64,000 nucleotides of DNA, taken from contig CAYVBQ010000008.1 of NCBI GenBank assembly GCA_964449775.1, positions 53,803-117,802 of the forward strand, given 5' to 3'. The number at the start of each line of letters is the position of its first letter. The first letter of the stretch is position 1. Position numbers and translations under genes: made by a program. The notes below the pieces were generated by a model, which saw only the letters and a list, made by a program, of their open reading frames with translations, had not been told where the DNA came from and did no database searches. Shown here piece after piece: positions 44,208 through 52,874 of this stretch. This stretch comes from Fen-1258 sp964449775. GTDB taxonomy: Bacteria > Bacteroidota > Ignavibacteria > Ignavibacteriales > Melioribacteraceae.

Positions 44208-47200
44208 TTATTTTTTCAATTCCGGCATTCTTCCCGGCGTCCATGGCACGTTGAGTTTATCCATTTCAGTTTCGAGTGCTTTCAAATCAACATCGCTGAT
44301 CTTTTTCAACTGCTCGATGATCGGTTGAACCTCTTCATACAAAGTTTCGTATGCAACCTTTTGATTCTTTGTAAGGTTTGTTGTTGTGTTCATCGAAGTA
44401 AAAAGCATTGTTTGAAGTCTTGAAGTCAACGTAACCGGTGCCTGCGGATTTTCTTCTGCGCTTGCGCCTCTGCCAACTCTGCCGCGGATCGTAATTAAAA
44501 TATTATCTAAGTCTTTTGAGATTTCCATCGCGCGATTGAATAAGCTATATGGTGCAAATGGTGCATTGTTCAATGCCTGTTTAATTGATTCGGTTCTCTT
44601 TACAAGATCTTCCGCAACACGTTGAGCACCGTAAGCTGTACGTGCCAATTCAGCTGCTTTCTTTTGGAACGCAACTAATTCACCGCGGTCTCTTGCCGGC
44701 AGTGTTGTGTTGTTGAGAGGAACAACGTTGAATTCAGTTGGAGGAACAAGTTCTTTCTCTTGATTCTTTGCAACCATTGATAATGAGACTTTGTATTTGC
44801 CCGGCATCGAAAGAACTCCACCGCCACCACCGCCTCTTCTGCCACGTCCTACGGTTGCGGGCACAGGTTCAAACTTGTCTGTAGATACCGGAGAAGTACT
44901 TTCGTAACGTAGATCCCAATTAACACGGTTGATACCTGAACCGACAGCTTTTGTAATTTTTTTTACAACGTTTCCCGTTTCATCTGTGATCTTGAAAATT
45001 AGATACGGAGCTATTTCTAATTCTTCTTCGTGTAAAGCTTCTATAGAAGGCTGCGGAATTGGTTTTCCTTCTTTGAATAGTGCTTTCTCTTTTTCTTTAC
45101 GTTCTGCTTTCAAAGTTTTTGGAACATCTTTGATGTAATATGTGAACGTTGCACCATATTCCGGATTTGGTGCTTTGAAGTAAGTGGAACCTTGCGAGCC
45201 AAGTCCGCCGCTTGGAATATACATCAACGCATCCTTTATTGGGAACATGTATGCATCTTTTTCGAGCAACTCTTTGCTAATTGTGCGCAGCGGTGTATAA
45301 TCGTCCAGTATATAAAAGCCGCGACCGAATGTTGCAACAACTAAATCATTTTCTCTTTCTTGAATTGTGATATCCGGAATTTTTACGAATGGAATACCGG
45401 CTTTTAGTTGAATCCATCCTGCCTTGCCGGCAGGCAGGTTTTCTCCGCCGTCAATTGTAAAGAACACGCCCCACTCAGTTCCTACGAATAATAATTTTGG
45501 ATTAACCGGGTCTTCAACTATAGTATTAACTGCACCGTTAGCAGGAAGATTTGCTGCTATAGATTTCCATGTTTTTCCTTTGTCATCGCTCTTAATTAAA
45601 TATGGTTTGAAATCATCACGTTTGTGATTGTTGAAAGAAGCATAGACAACATTTTCATCAAAACGTGAAGGACAAATATCGCTGACGAGCGTATATGTAG
45701 GAACACCCGGGAATTCAGAGATCTTACGCCACGTCTTTGCGTCTTCCGTAACTTGAATTAATCCGTCATCTGTTCCGGCATATAAAAGATTTTCTTTCTT
45801 TGCGGATTCAACAAGCGAAACGATCAATCCAAATTGTGAAGTGCTGACATCTTTTGCATCCGCGTCAATACTCCAATATTTTCCCATTACCTGAAATTGG
45901 TTGCGATCGGTTTTTGTTGTTAGGTCGTCGCTGATTTCCGTCCATGAATCACCCCGGTCATCACTTCTGAAAACTCTTTCTGCGGCTGTATAAAGTCTTG
46001 TATTTGAATGAGGGCTGATAAAAAGAGGAGTATCCCAATACCACTTAAAAGTATTTTCACCTTTCGCCGGTTCGGGTCTAATATCAATTGCTTCTCCGCT
46101 CTTGCGATCGAAACGGACCATTCCTGCGTATTGCGATTCGGCATAAACGATGTCCGGATTTGTGGGATCAATCGCTGTCCAGAAACCGTCTCCTCCATTC
46201 GTTATAATCCAATCGTCACTTACAACACCAATACTTTTTAATGAACGTGACGGTCCGCCAAAGCTGTTGTTATCTTGAGTTCCGCCGTAGATATTATAGA
46301 ATGGTAAGTCATTATCGGTATTTACGCGGTAGAACTGAGTGATGGGCAAATTATTCTTAAAAATAAAATTCTTTCCGGCATCAAATGTTTCGTAAATACC
46401 GCCGTCACCGCCAATCAGAATATGTTGTGTATCTGTTGGATCGACCCATAATGCATGATCATCAACATGTCGTTCGTTATTGCCAAAAGGTTTCCATGTT
46501 TTCCCTGCATCTTCAGTGTATTGAGTTAGAGTTTCAACGGAGTAAATTTTATCAACGTCTTTTGGGTCGCAAAAGATTTCATTGTAGTATTGACCTTGCG
46601 AAGTATGATCGCTCATCTTTTCCCAAGATGCGCCGCGATTTGTTGAACGGAAAAATCCACCGCCTTCCGCAGCTTCAGCAATTAAATAAACAACATCCGG
46701 ATTAACCGGTGAGATTGCTATTCCCATTCCGCCAAGATCAGCTTTTGGTAAGCCGTTCATAATTTTTTCCCAGATAGCTCCGGCATCTGTTGATTTATAA
46801 ACTGCTGATTCCGGACCGCCTCCAATTTTTGTGAAGATATGTCTGCGTCTTTGTTCTGATGTTGCATATAAAACGTTTGGATCGCGTGGATCCATCGCAA
46901 TATTATTCACGCCGGTGTTTTCACTGATGTTCAAAACTTTATTCCAAGTTTTACCTCCGTCAATTGTTTTGTAAAGACCGCGGTCACCACCGGGTCCCCA
47001 AACAGATCCTTCCGCCGCTACATAGACTGTATTAGAATTTTTCGGATCAACAACAATTCCACCGATCTGCCTGGATTCTTTCAACCCCATAAATTTCCAA
47101 CTTTGTCCGCCATCTGTTGATTTATATACACCGCATCCATATCCGAGTGCGCGTTGGTGATTATTTTCACCTGTCCCCAACCAAACAACATTTTCATTTG

Positions 47201-47525
47201 TCGGATCGAGAACAACAACGCCCATTGAATAAGCTTGAACACTATCTGCGAGAACTTGCCATGTTGTGCCGTTGTTAGTTGTTTTCCACAAACCGCCACT
47301 TGCAGTTGCAACGTAATATTCGCTGTGGTTTTTAGGGTTTATTGCAAAGTCAGCTATTCGTCCGCTTGCAAATGCGGGACCGATACCGCGGAATTTTAAT
47401 CCGTTAAAAGTTCCACTGCTTAATTTGTCTTTTTCTTTTTTCTCTTCTTTTGCATCATCTTTCTTCTGAGCTGTCATTGATGAGATTGCAATAGAAAAAA
47501 TGAGCAAGAGACGTAAAAATTTCAT
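44208..47525 (-). CDS. Large exported BNR/sortilin-like repeat protein
   Basis: The 1105-residue protein has a signal peptide (MKFLRLLLIFSIAISSMTA). An N-terminal two-thirds of beta-propeller blades follows, with the BNR/Asp-box motif S.DGG..W repeated (KSTDGGQSWKFMG, KTIDGGKTWNKV, KSTDAGAIWEKI, RSDDRGDSWTEI). The C-terminal 350 residues hold an Ig-like segment (GSGINRVNWDLRYES) and helices. The family is the VPS10/sortilin-like or plant-photosystem-like 'glycosyl hydrolase' group; no catalytic residues are identifiable. A 21-bp palindromic insertion at 45418-45438 encodes LPAGKAG inside a blade. A piece of its C-terminus is repeated at 42995-43048. Confidence 0.85.
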   Translation of the reverse strand: MKFLRLLLIFSIAISSMTAQKKDDAKEEKKEKDKLSSGTFNGLKFRGIGPAFASGRIADFAINPKNHSEYYVATASGGLWKTTNNGTTWQVLADSVQAYSMGVVVLDPTNENVVWLGTGENNHQRALGYGCGVYKSTDGGQSWKFMGLKESRQIGGIVVDPKNSNTVYVAAEGSVWGPGGDRGLYKTIDGGKTWNKVLNISENTGVNNIAMDPRDPNVLYATSEQRRRHIFTKIGGGPESAVYKSTDAGAIWEKIMNGLPKADLGGMGIAISPVNPDVVYLIAEAAEGGGFFRSTNRGASWEKMSDHTSQGQYYNEIFCDPKDVDKIYSVETLTQYTEDAGKTWKPFGNNERHVDDHALWVDPTDTQHILIGGDGGIYETFDAGKNFIFKNNLPITQFYRVNTDNDLPFYNIYGGTQDNNSFGGPSRSLKSIGVVSDDWIITNGGDGFWTAIDPTNPDIVYAESQYAGMVRFDRKSGEAIDIRPEPAKGENTFKWYWDTPLFISPHSNTRLYTAAERVFRSDDRGDSWTEISDDLTTKTDRNQFQVMGKYWSIDADAKDVSTSQFGLIVSLVESAKKENLLYAGTDDGLIQVTEDAKTWRKISEFPGVPTYTLVSDICPSRFDENVVYASFNNHKRDDFKPYLIKSDDKGKTWKSIAANLPANGAVNTIVEDPVNPKLLFVGTEWGVFFTIDGGENLPAGKAGWIQLKAGIPFVKIPDITIQERENDLVVATFGRGFYILDDYTPLRTISKELLEKDAYMFPIKDALMYIPSGGLGSQGSTYFKAPNPEYGATFTYYIKDVPKTLKAERKEKEKALFKEGKPIPQPSIEALHEEELEIAPYLIFKITDETGNVVKKITKAVGSGINRVNWDLRYESTSPVSTDKFEPVPATVGRGRRGGGGGGVLSMPGKYKVSLSMVAKNQEKELVPPTEFNVVPLNNTTLPARDRGELVAFQKKAAELARTAYGAQRVAEDLVKRTESIKQALNNAPFAPYSLFNRAMEISKDLDNILITIRGRVGRGASAEENPQAPVTLTSRLQTMLFTSMNTTTNLTKNQKVAYETLYEEVQPIIEQLKKISDVDLKALETEMDKLNVPWTPGRMPELKK
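45418..45438. repeat. In-frame palindromic insertion inside the BNR gene
   Basis: CCTGCCTTGCCGGCAGGCAGG (21 bases) is a near-perfect palindrome around GCCGGC. On the minus strand it adds the residues LPAGKAG between GGEN and WIQLKAG in a propeller blade. The other Asp-box blades read DGG..W without such an insert. The sequence resembles the CCTGCC ends of the long inverted-repeat elements. Confidence 0.8.
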
Positions 47526-47859
47526 AACGACTCCAAATTATTAGTTTGTGAATTAGTTGAATTAATTCTGCTGAAAACAGAAAGTAATTGATGGGATATT
47601 TTAACATCACGCTTTAGCAAAGACATATCTTTTTTGATTGAGCTATAATCAAACCTATAAAAAAAATCAGTTTATTTCTAATAGAATATTTTGATAAAAT
47701 GAGAGCGACTCTTACGATCGCTCCTTTTAATGTTTGCATTTCAACTGTTTCGGTAATGCTCACCACAATTGCTTGGTGAGGTTTCCCGATGAAAAGGGAT
47801 GGAAGAATTTTCCACTTTAGTAAGAAACTCTTCGTTCCACTTGGGGTCATAAAAAAAAA
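47526..47859. other. Intergenic region with a possible terminator hairpin
   Basis: No credible gene lies in this 334-base gap. A GAGCGA/TCGCTC stem at 47703-47723 with a 9-base loop is followed on the minus strand by ATTTTAT. It may terminate the tricorn-like gene, although it lies 137 bases past its stop. The rest is AT-rich leader of the BNR gene. Confidence 0.4.
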
Positions 47860-50800
47860 TTACCTCTTTTCACTTGAAGGTACTTTTGGCGCATTGAATT
47901 TTTTCGTGTCTAACTCTTTCATTACTTCTTGGATTGCTCTTTCAAGCTGGGGGTCAATTCCTTTTGCAAGCTGGGCATGATCATCCAAAACTTCGATATC
48001 CGGATCAACACCATAACCTTCTTTAAACCATTTTCCATCTGGATCGATCATACGGAAAGTAGGTATCGAAACATTTCCGCCGTCAATTAATGCCGGTGCG
48101 CCGGTTATTCCAATCAATCCGCCCCATGTTCTTTCTCCAATTAATTTACCTAATCCGGCTTTGCGGAAATAATCTGGGAAAGCATCGCCGCCCGAACCGC
48201 TCCATCCGTTTATCAACATTGCTTTTGGACCAAAGTGAGCATGAGGAGGCCACTGCCACATTTGACCATCGCGTGTTGACCAGAATGCTAAAGGTTTGCG
48301 GTCGAGCAGTTCTATAAATCTATCGGGAATCTGACCGCCGTTATTAAAGCGCTCATCAATTATCAATCCTTCTTTTGTCATTTGTGCTGCAAATTGACGA
48401 ACTAATTCAGTTTGCCCATCTGTTCCTGTGCTTGGAACATAGATGTAACCAATTTTTCCGTTACTGGCTTCATCAACATGTTTACGGTTACTTTCAATCC
48501 ATGCTAAATTTCTTAAACGTGTTTCATCGGCAATCGCTTGAACGTAAATGATACGCGCGCCATCCATTGTTGGTTTATCATTAACGGTCAACTCAATTGT
48601 TTTTCCGGATAATCCTTGAAAGAAAATCCATGGCGCTTGATTAACATCCAGAGTAACACCATTAACTTGTAAAATAAAATCTCCTTCCTTTACCTTTACA
48701 CCCGGTAGAGCAAGAGGAGAGATTACTTCCGAATCCCAGGATGCACCTTTGATAATGCGTTTAATTTTGTATGCCCCGTTTTGAATTTCCCAATCCACAC
48801 CAAGATACCCTACATTTTTAACTTGAGCTTCGTCAGTATCTCCACCGCCTCTGTATGTATGAGAAGCATTTAGTTCCGAAATTAACTCTCCGATGATGTA
48901 ATTAAGATCCCAGCGCGTAACGCAGTAATCAACAAGTTTTCCATATCGTTCGCCAATTTTGTCCCAATCAACTCCGTGCATATTCTCATCATAAAAATAA
49001 TCACGGAACAAACGCCAGGAATCTTTATAAATTTGTTTCCACTCGACTTTTGGATCAACAACCATTTCAAGTTGAGAAGTGGGCATCATTTTATCCATCT
49101 TCTGATTTTCCGCAACATCAACTATTGCATACTGGTTGGTTTTTGAGACTAACATTTTTTTGCCGTCGGCACTTATCGAAAAACCATTCGCATCATCAAT
49201 AATTATTTTCTCCTCGCGCTTGTCAAAATCGAAGAAAACTATAGAGTTCTTTTTGTCCGCCGAACCGGAATTTGGACTGCGGAGATAAATTACTTTTCCC
49301 GATACCGCTTGAACTGAACCAATGTTACCTGCAGGAACAGGAAGAATTACAACTCTGTTCTCAAAGTTTTCCAATGTGATCTTTACATCTTTGATTTTTT
49401 CTTTCTCTTTCGATTCTTCCTTCTTATCATCTTTAGATTTTTCTTTTGTGCCATCTTTATCATCTTTTTTCGGTTCTTCCTTCTTTACAGAAGAAGTATC
49501 AACTTTTGGTGAAAGAGGATTTGCGATTTCATCACTCAAAGTTACAACAGCAAGATTTGTTGTGTTCGGATATATCCATCCGTTTCCGATATCACTATAA
49601 ACAGGATTGAGAGTTCTGTTGGTAGCGAAGTAGAGATATTTTCCGTCCGGATCAAAAGCCGGGTTTGTATCAGAATAATAACCCGAAGTAACCTGATGAG
49701 TTTTTTCTTCTTTTGTATCGAAGATGAAAACAGCGTTGCTCTTGTTTTCAAGATCGCGTGAATATGCAATCCAGCGGCTATCAGGTGACCAGCTAACGGT
49801 AAAACCTTGAACTGCACCGTGCATAAAATAAAGCGCCTTATCAACTTTCATCATTTTATCTTTATCTAAATCGTAAACATATACAGTCATCGCTTTATCA
49901 ATGAATGCCAGCATTTTACTATTAGGGGACCAAAATAAATGGTAACGGAATCCTTTGCCCAGTGAAGTAAGTTTTTTCTCTTCGGTTGATTTTTCCAAAC
50001 CTTTAAGAGTTAATTCATACTCACCCGATTTATCGCTCCAATAGGCAACATTTTTTCCATCAGGAGACCATGCAGGATAACGCTCTGCAACTCCACTTGT
50101 TTTGGTAAGATTAATACTCGGTCCATTTTGTGCGGGAACATTAAACAGATCTCCGCGTGCTTCAAAGATTGCGCGTTTACCATCCGGAGAAATTGATAAG
50201 TTAAAAATAAGATTGGAAATGTTTTCAACTTTCGGCATCAATGTAATTGCATCGGTAATTACGTTTACTTTTACTTCGGAGGCTTTTTCAGTTGTAAGAT
50301 TGAATAGAAAAAGTTTTCCACCCGCTTCAAATACAATTTCTTCCGGACCCATTGCAGGAAAGTGAATATCAAAATCGGAGAATTTAGTAAGCTGCTTGGT
50401 CTGCTTGTTTGATAAATCATAAGACCAAATATTATAACGCTTTTCTGTACCGCGGTCACTAATCCAATAAATTTTATCTTTATACCACATCGGAAATTCG
50501 TTGCCAAAATCTTTGTTCAAAATTTGTTCTGCTGTTTTCTTTTCCATATCATAAATCCAGACATCTGAATTCATCCCGCCACGGTAACGTTTCCATGTTC
50601 TAAATGCTGTTGTACGTGGAGTGAAAACTATTTTTTTACCATCAGCAGAGAAACTACCGGATTCTGCATAGGCAAGCGGCAATTGAATTGGTAAACCCCC
50701 GTTAGAAGAGACTTGAAACAATTGACTGAAGCGTTGTTTCCCGCTGTGTTGTGAAGATGCGAAAAGCAAATCTTTACCGTTTGGATACCAATCAACTAAA

Positions 50801-51135
50801 CGCTCAGGCATTCCGTGGTTTGTTACACGTGTTGGTATACCGCCCTGTGAGTCAACAACATAAATATCGGTGTTGCCATCGTAATTAGCGTTGTATGCTA
50901 TTTGAGAACCATCAGGTGAGAAACGGGGAAACATTTCTTGTCCGGCAGGCGAACTGAGTTTGTAAACTGTTCCACCATGCTTCTCCACGAGCCAGAGATC
51001 TCCTCCATAATTAAACACGATGTGAGTTTTGGATACATCAGGATATTGAATCATTCTAGCATCAACCTGCGCCAAAAGATTGAGCGAAGTTAATACAAAG
51101 AATAAAGTAGAGAATAGTGCGAATGTTTTTTTCAT
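47860..51135 (-). CDS. Tricorn-like S41 protease
   Basis: The 1091-residue exported protein (signal MKKTFALFSTLFFVLTSLNLLAQ) follows the tricorn layout. An N-terminal beta-propeller built of WD/TolB-like blades (SPDGKRAIFEARGD, PAWSPDGKNVAYWSD) is followed by a linker with a long Lys/Glu/Asp-rich low-complexity stretch near residue 545-590. A PDZ-like domain (about 760-850) and an S41 catalytic domain with the nucleophile Ser in WSGSGGDAFPDYF complete it. A conserved histidine is in DENMHGVDWDKIG. Tricorn homologues cleave peptides; a bacterial exported form suggests periplasmic or surface peptide turnover. A second peptidase gene lies at 52875. Confidence 0.92.
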   Translation of the reverse strand: MKKTFALFSTLFFVLTSLNLLAQVDARMIQYPDVSKTHIVFNYGGDLWLVEKHGGTVYKLSSPAGQEMFPRFSPDGSQIAYNANYDGNTDIYVVDSQGGIPTRVTNHGMPERLVDWYPNGKDLLFASSQHSGKQRFSQLFQVSSNGGLPIQLPLAYAESGSFSADGKKIVFTPRTTAFRTWKRYRGGMNSDVWIYDMEKKTAEQILNKDFGNEFPMWYKDKIYWISDRGTEKRYNIWSYDLSNKQTKQLTKFSDFDIHFPAMGPEEIVFEAGGKLFLFNLTTEKASEVKVNVITDAITLMPKVENISNLIFNLSISPDGKRAIFEARGDLFNVPAQNGPSINLTKTSGVAERYPAWSPDGKNVAYWSDKSGEYELTLKGLEKSTEEKKLTSLGKGFRYHLFWSPNSKMLAFIDKAMTVYVYDLDKDKMMKVDKALYFMHGAVQGFTVSWSPDSRWIAYSRDLENKSNAVFIFDTKEEKTHQVTSGYYSDTNPAFDPDGKYLYFATNRTLNPVYSDIGNGWIYPNTTNLAVVTLSDEIANPLSPKVDTSSVKKEEPKKDDKDGTKEKSKDDKKEESKEKEKIKDVKITLENFENRVVILPVPAGNIGSVQAVSGKVIYLRSPNSGSADKKNSIVFFDFDKREEKIIIDDANGFSISADGKKMLVSKTNQYAIVDVAENQKMDKMMPTSQLEMVVDPKVEWKQIYKDSWRLFRDYFYDENMHGVDWDKIGERYGKLVDYCVTRWDLNYIIGELISELNASHTYRGGGDTDEAQVKNVGYLGVDWEIQNGAYKIKRIIKGASWDSEVISPLALPGVKVKEGDFILQVNGVTLDVNQAPWIFFQGLSGKTIELTVNDKPTMDGARIIYVQAIADETRLRNLAWIESNRKHVDEASNGKIGYIYVPSTGTDGQTELVRQFAAQMTKEGLIIDERFNNGGQIPDRFIELLDRKPLAFWSTRDGQMWQWPPHAHFGPKAMLINGWSGSGGDAFPDYFRKAGLGKLIGERTWGGLIGITGAPALIDGGNVSIPTFRMIDPDGKWFKEGYGVDPDIEVLDDHAQLAKGIDPQLERAIQEVMKELDTKKFNAPKVPSSEKR

Positions 51136-51465
51136 AAGCCCTCTTATTAGATTTATAAATTGTGTTGTGTAGTTAGACGTGAGATATTCAAAAATGCCCT
51201 TTCCTTTGTTGAAAATTTAGAAAGAAGTTTTCCCTGTTACATTTGACTAAGCAGAGACGGCGGCGTCCAGCTAAGTTCGCCGCCCCGGTTCGTTAAACCC
51301 GGTCTCCAAGAATTAAAATAAGAATAAAAATGGTAAGAAATAGAACGCAGATTGATTAAGATGGTTATGATTTATCACAGCTTATCATAATAATCATAAT
51401 GATCAGTGTCTATTAAATATTAAGTTGACAGCATTGCGCTTGAGACAGTCTCAGAATATCAAAAG

Positions 51466-51487
51466 GAGATGCGATTAATCGCGTCTC
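51466..51487. repeat. Intergenic palindromic hairpin
   Basis: GAGATGCGATTAATCGCGTCTC is a near-perfect palindrome around GCGATTAATCGC with one T/G mismatch. It is a type widely dispersed between genes in other genomes. The 440-base gap 51136-51577 also contains an AATCATAATAATC-rich tract near 51380-51410 and the arsR promoter. Confidence 0.6.
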
Positions 51488-51521
51488 TTCATTTAACATT
51501 CCCCGCGACAGAATTTTTTAC

Positions 51522-51557
51522 TTGACTCGCCCGCTTTATATATCGTATATTTACGAT
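51522..51557 (+). promoter_or_regulatory. Promoter and ArsR operator of the arsR-arsM unit
   Basis: TTGACT (51522-51527) is 17 bases from GTATAT (51545-51550). Over the latter lies a perfect 16-base palindrome ATCGTA-TATT-TACGAT (51542-51557). This arrangement lets an ArsR dimer block RNA polymerase. The arsR start at 51578 is 20 bases downstream. The promoter at 62790-62835 has the same plan. Confidence 0.65.
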
Positions 51558-51577
51558 GAACGATAAAGGAAGCATCT

Positions 51578-51892
51578 ATGGCAAATACAAAACCCGAAGA
51601 ATTCACGCCGGAAGAAATAAATTTAGCAGATATTGCCAAGGCACTTTCTCATCCCGCGCGGATTAAAATCTTAAAAATCCTATCAACTAAAAATGTTTGC
51701 GTATGCGGTGATATTGTAGAACTGCTGCCACTCGCACAGGCAACAGTCTCTCAGCATCTAAAAGAATTAAAACGCGTTGGACTTATAGATGGAGAAATTG
51801 ACGGTCCGAAAGTCTGTTATTGCTTAAACACTCAGACGATGGAAAAAGCTAAAGCGGAACTAAATAAATTATTTAAAAAAGTATGTTGCTAA
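51578..51892 (+). CDS. arsR: ArsR-family arsenic-responsive repressor
   Basis: The 104-residue winged-helix protein has the ArsR dimer fold. The metalloid-binding motif NVCVCGDI is near residue 41-48, where CxC cysteines bind As(III). The recognition helix LPLAQATVSQHLKELKRVGLI follows. It would repress its own promoter (operator 51542-51557) and release on arsenite binding. The next gene, arsM, begins 10 bases after its stop, making an arsenic-controlled pair. AAAGGAAG precedes the ATG. Confidence 0.9.
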   Translation: MANTKPEEFTPEEINLADIAKALSHPARIKILKILSTKNVCVCGDIVELLPLAQATVSQHLKELKRVGLIDGEIDGPKVCYCLNTQTMEKAKAELNKLFKKVCC

Positions 51893-51902
51893 AGGAGCAA
51901 TT

Positions 51903-52697
51903 ATGAAAACTGAAAATGAATTAAAACAAATTGTAAAAGAGAAGTATGGACAGATTGCTAAAGATAATGGCGGATGCGGTTGCAGTTGTGGGTGCGGACC
52001 AACTGAAAATGCTGTTGATTTCTCGATTATGAAAGACGATTATTCAAATGTGCATGGTTATGTAAAAGAAGCCGATCTTAATTTAGGTTGTGGCTTGCCA
52101 ACTGAATATGCGGGAATTAAAATTGGAGATACTGTTGTAGATCTTGGTTCCGGTGCCGATGTATTCATTGCCCGTTCAATTGTCGGTGAAATCGGAAAGG
52201 TGATAGGAATTGATATGACAGAAGAGATGCTTGAAAAAGCAAACCGCAACAATCAGAAACTTGGTTACAAAAACGTAGAGTTCAAACTTGGCGATATTGA
52301 AAATATGCCCATCGAAGATCAATTTGTTGATGTTGTTGTAAGCAACTGTGTTCTCAATCTTGTTCCAAATAAAGAAAAAGCTTTTGCCGAGATTTACAGA
52401 ATTCTAAAACCCGGTGCACATTTCTGCGTTTCCGATATTGTTATAAAAGGAAAGATGACACTGGAATTACAAAAATCCGCCGAACTGTATGCCGGTTGTG
52501 TTTCCGGCGCCATTGAAGAAGAAGAGTATCTGCAGATTATTAAAAATGCAGAATTCAAAAATGTTGAGATAAAAAAATCCAAGAAGGTTGAATTGCCGGA
52601 AGAAGTATTGAAACTTTATTTATCGGAAGAAGGATTGAAAGATTATTATGAAAATCTGAAAGGGATAGTTAGCATAACGGTTGTTGGCTATAAATGA
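51903..52697 (+). CDS. arsM: Arsenite methyltransferase
   Basis: ArsM methylates As(III) with SAM to volatile or less toxic forms. The 264-residue protein has an N-terminal cysteine-rich GGCGCSCGCGP stretch, the SAM motif VVDLGSGADVFIA (about 80), IGIDMTEEMLEKA and the post-motif VSNCVLNLVP. Catalytic cysteines fit NCVLN and YAGCVSGA. The length is shorter than algal ArsM but typical for bacterial forms. It is cotranscribed with arsR, which senses the same metalloid. Confidence 0.9.
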   Translation: MKTENELKQIVKEKYGQIAKDNGGCGCSCGCGPTENAVDFSIMKDDYSNVHGYVKEADLNLGCGLPTEYAGIKIGDTVVDLGSGADVFIARSIVGEIGKVIGIDMTEEMLEKANRNNQKLGYKNVEFKLGDIENMPIEDQFVDVVVSNCVLNLVPNKEKAFAEIYRILKPGAHFCVSDIVIKGKMTLELQKSAELYAGCVSGAIEEEEYLQIIKNAEFKNVEIKKSKKVELPEEVLKLYLSEEGLKDYYENLKGIVSITVVGYK

Positions 52698-52761
52698 TGT
52701 CAGACCGAGCGAAGTCGAGGTCAAGCAAAGAAAAAAAGAAGGAAGAAAGAAATAAAGTATT

Positions 52762-52841
52762 TGTCATCCCCGCAAAAGCGGGGATCCAGTAAAATATTAA
52801 TTTGGATTCCGGATAAGCCAGGCGGGCTTTCCGGAATGACA
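52762..52841. repeat. TGTCAT/ATGACA-bounded dispersed palindromic repeat
   Basis: TGTCAT (52762-52767) and ATGACA (52836-52841) bound an internal CCCCGC/GCGGGG hairpin and a TTCCGG/CCGGAA pair. It matches the general type at 30145-30211 and fills the gap between convergent genes. Confidence 0.65.
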
Positions 52842-52874
52842 GTTTATTCACAATAGCTTAATGTGGGGATCTAA

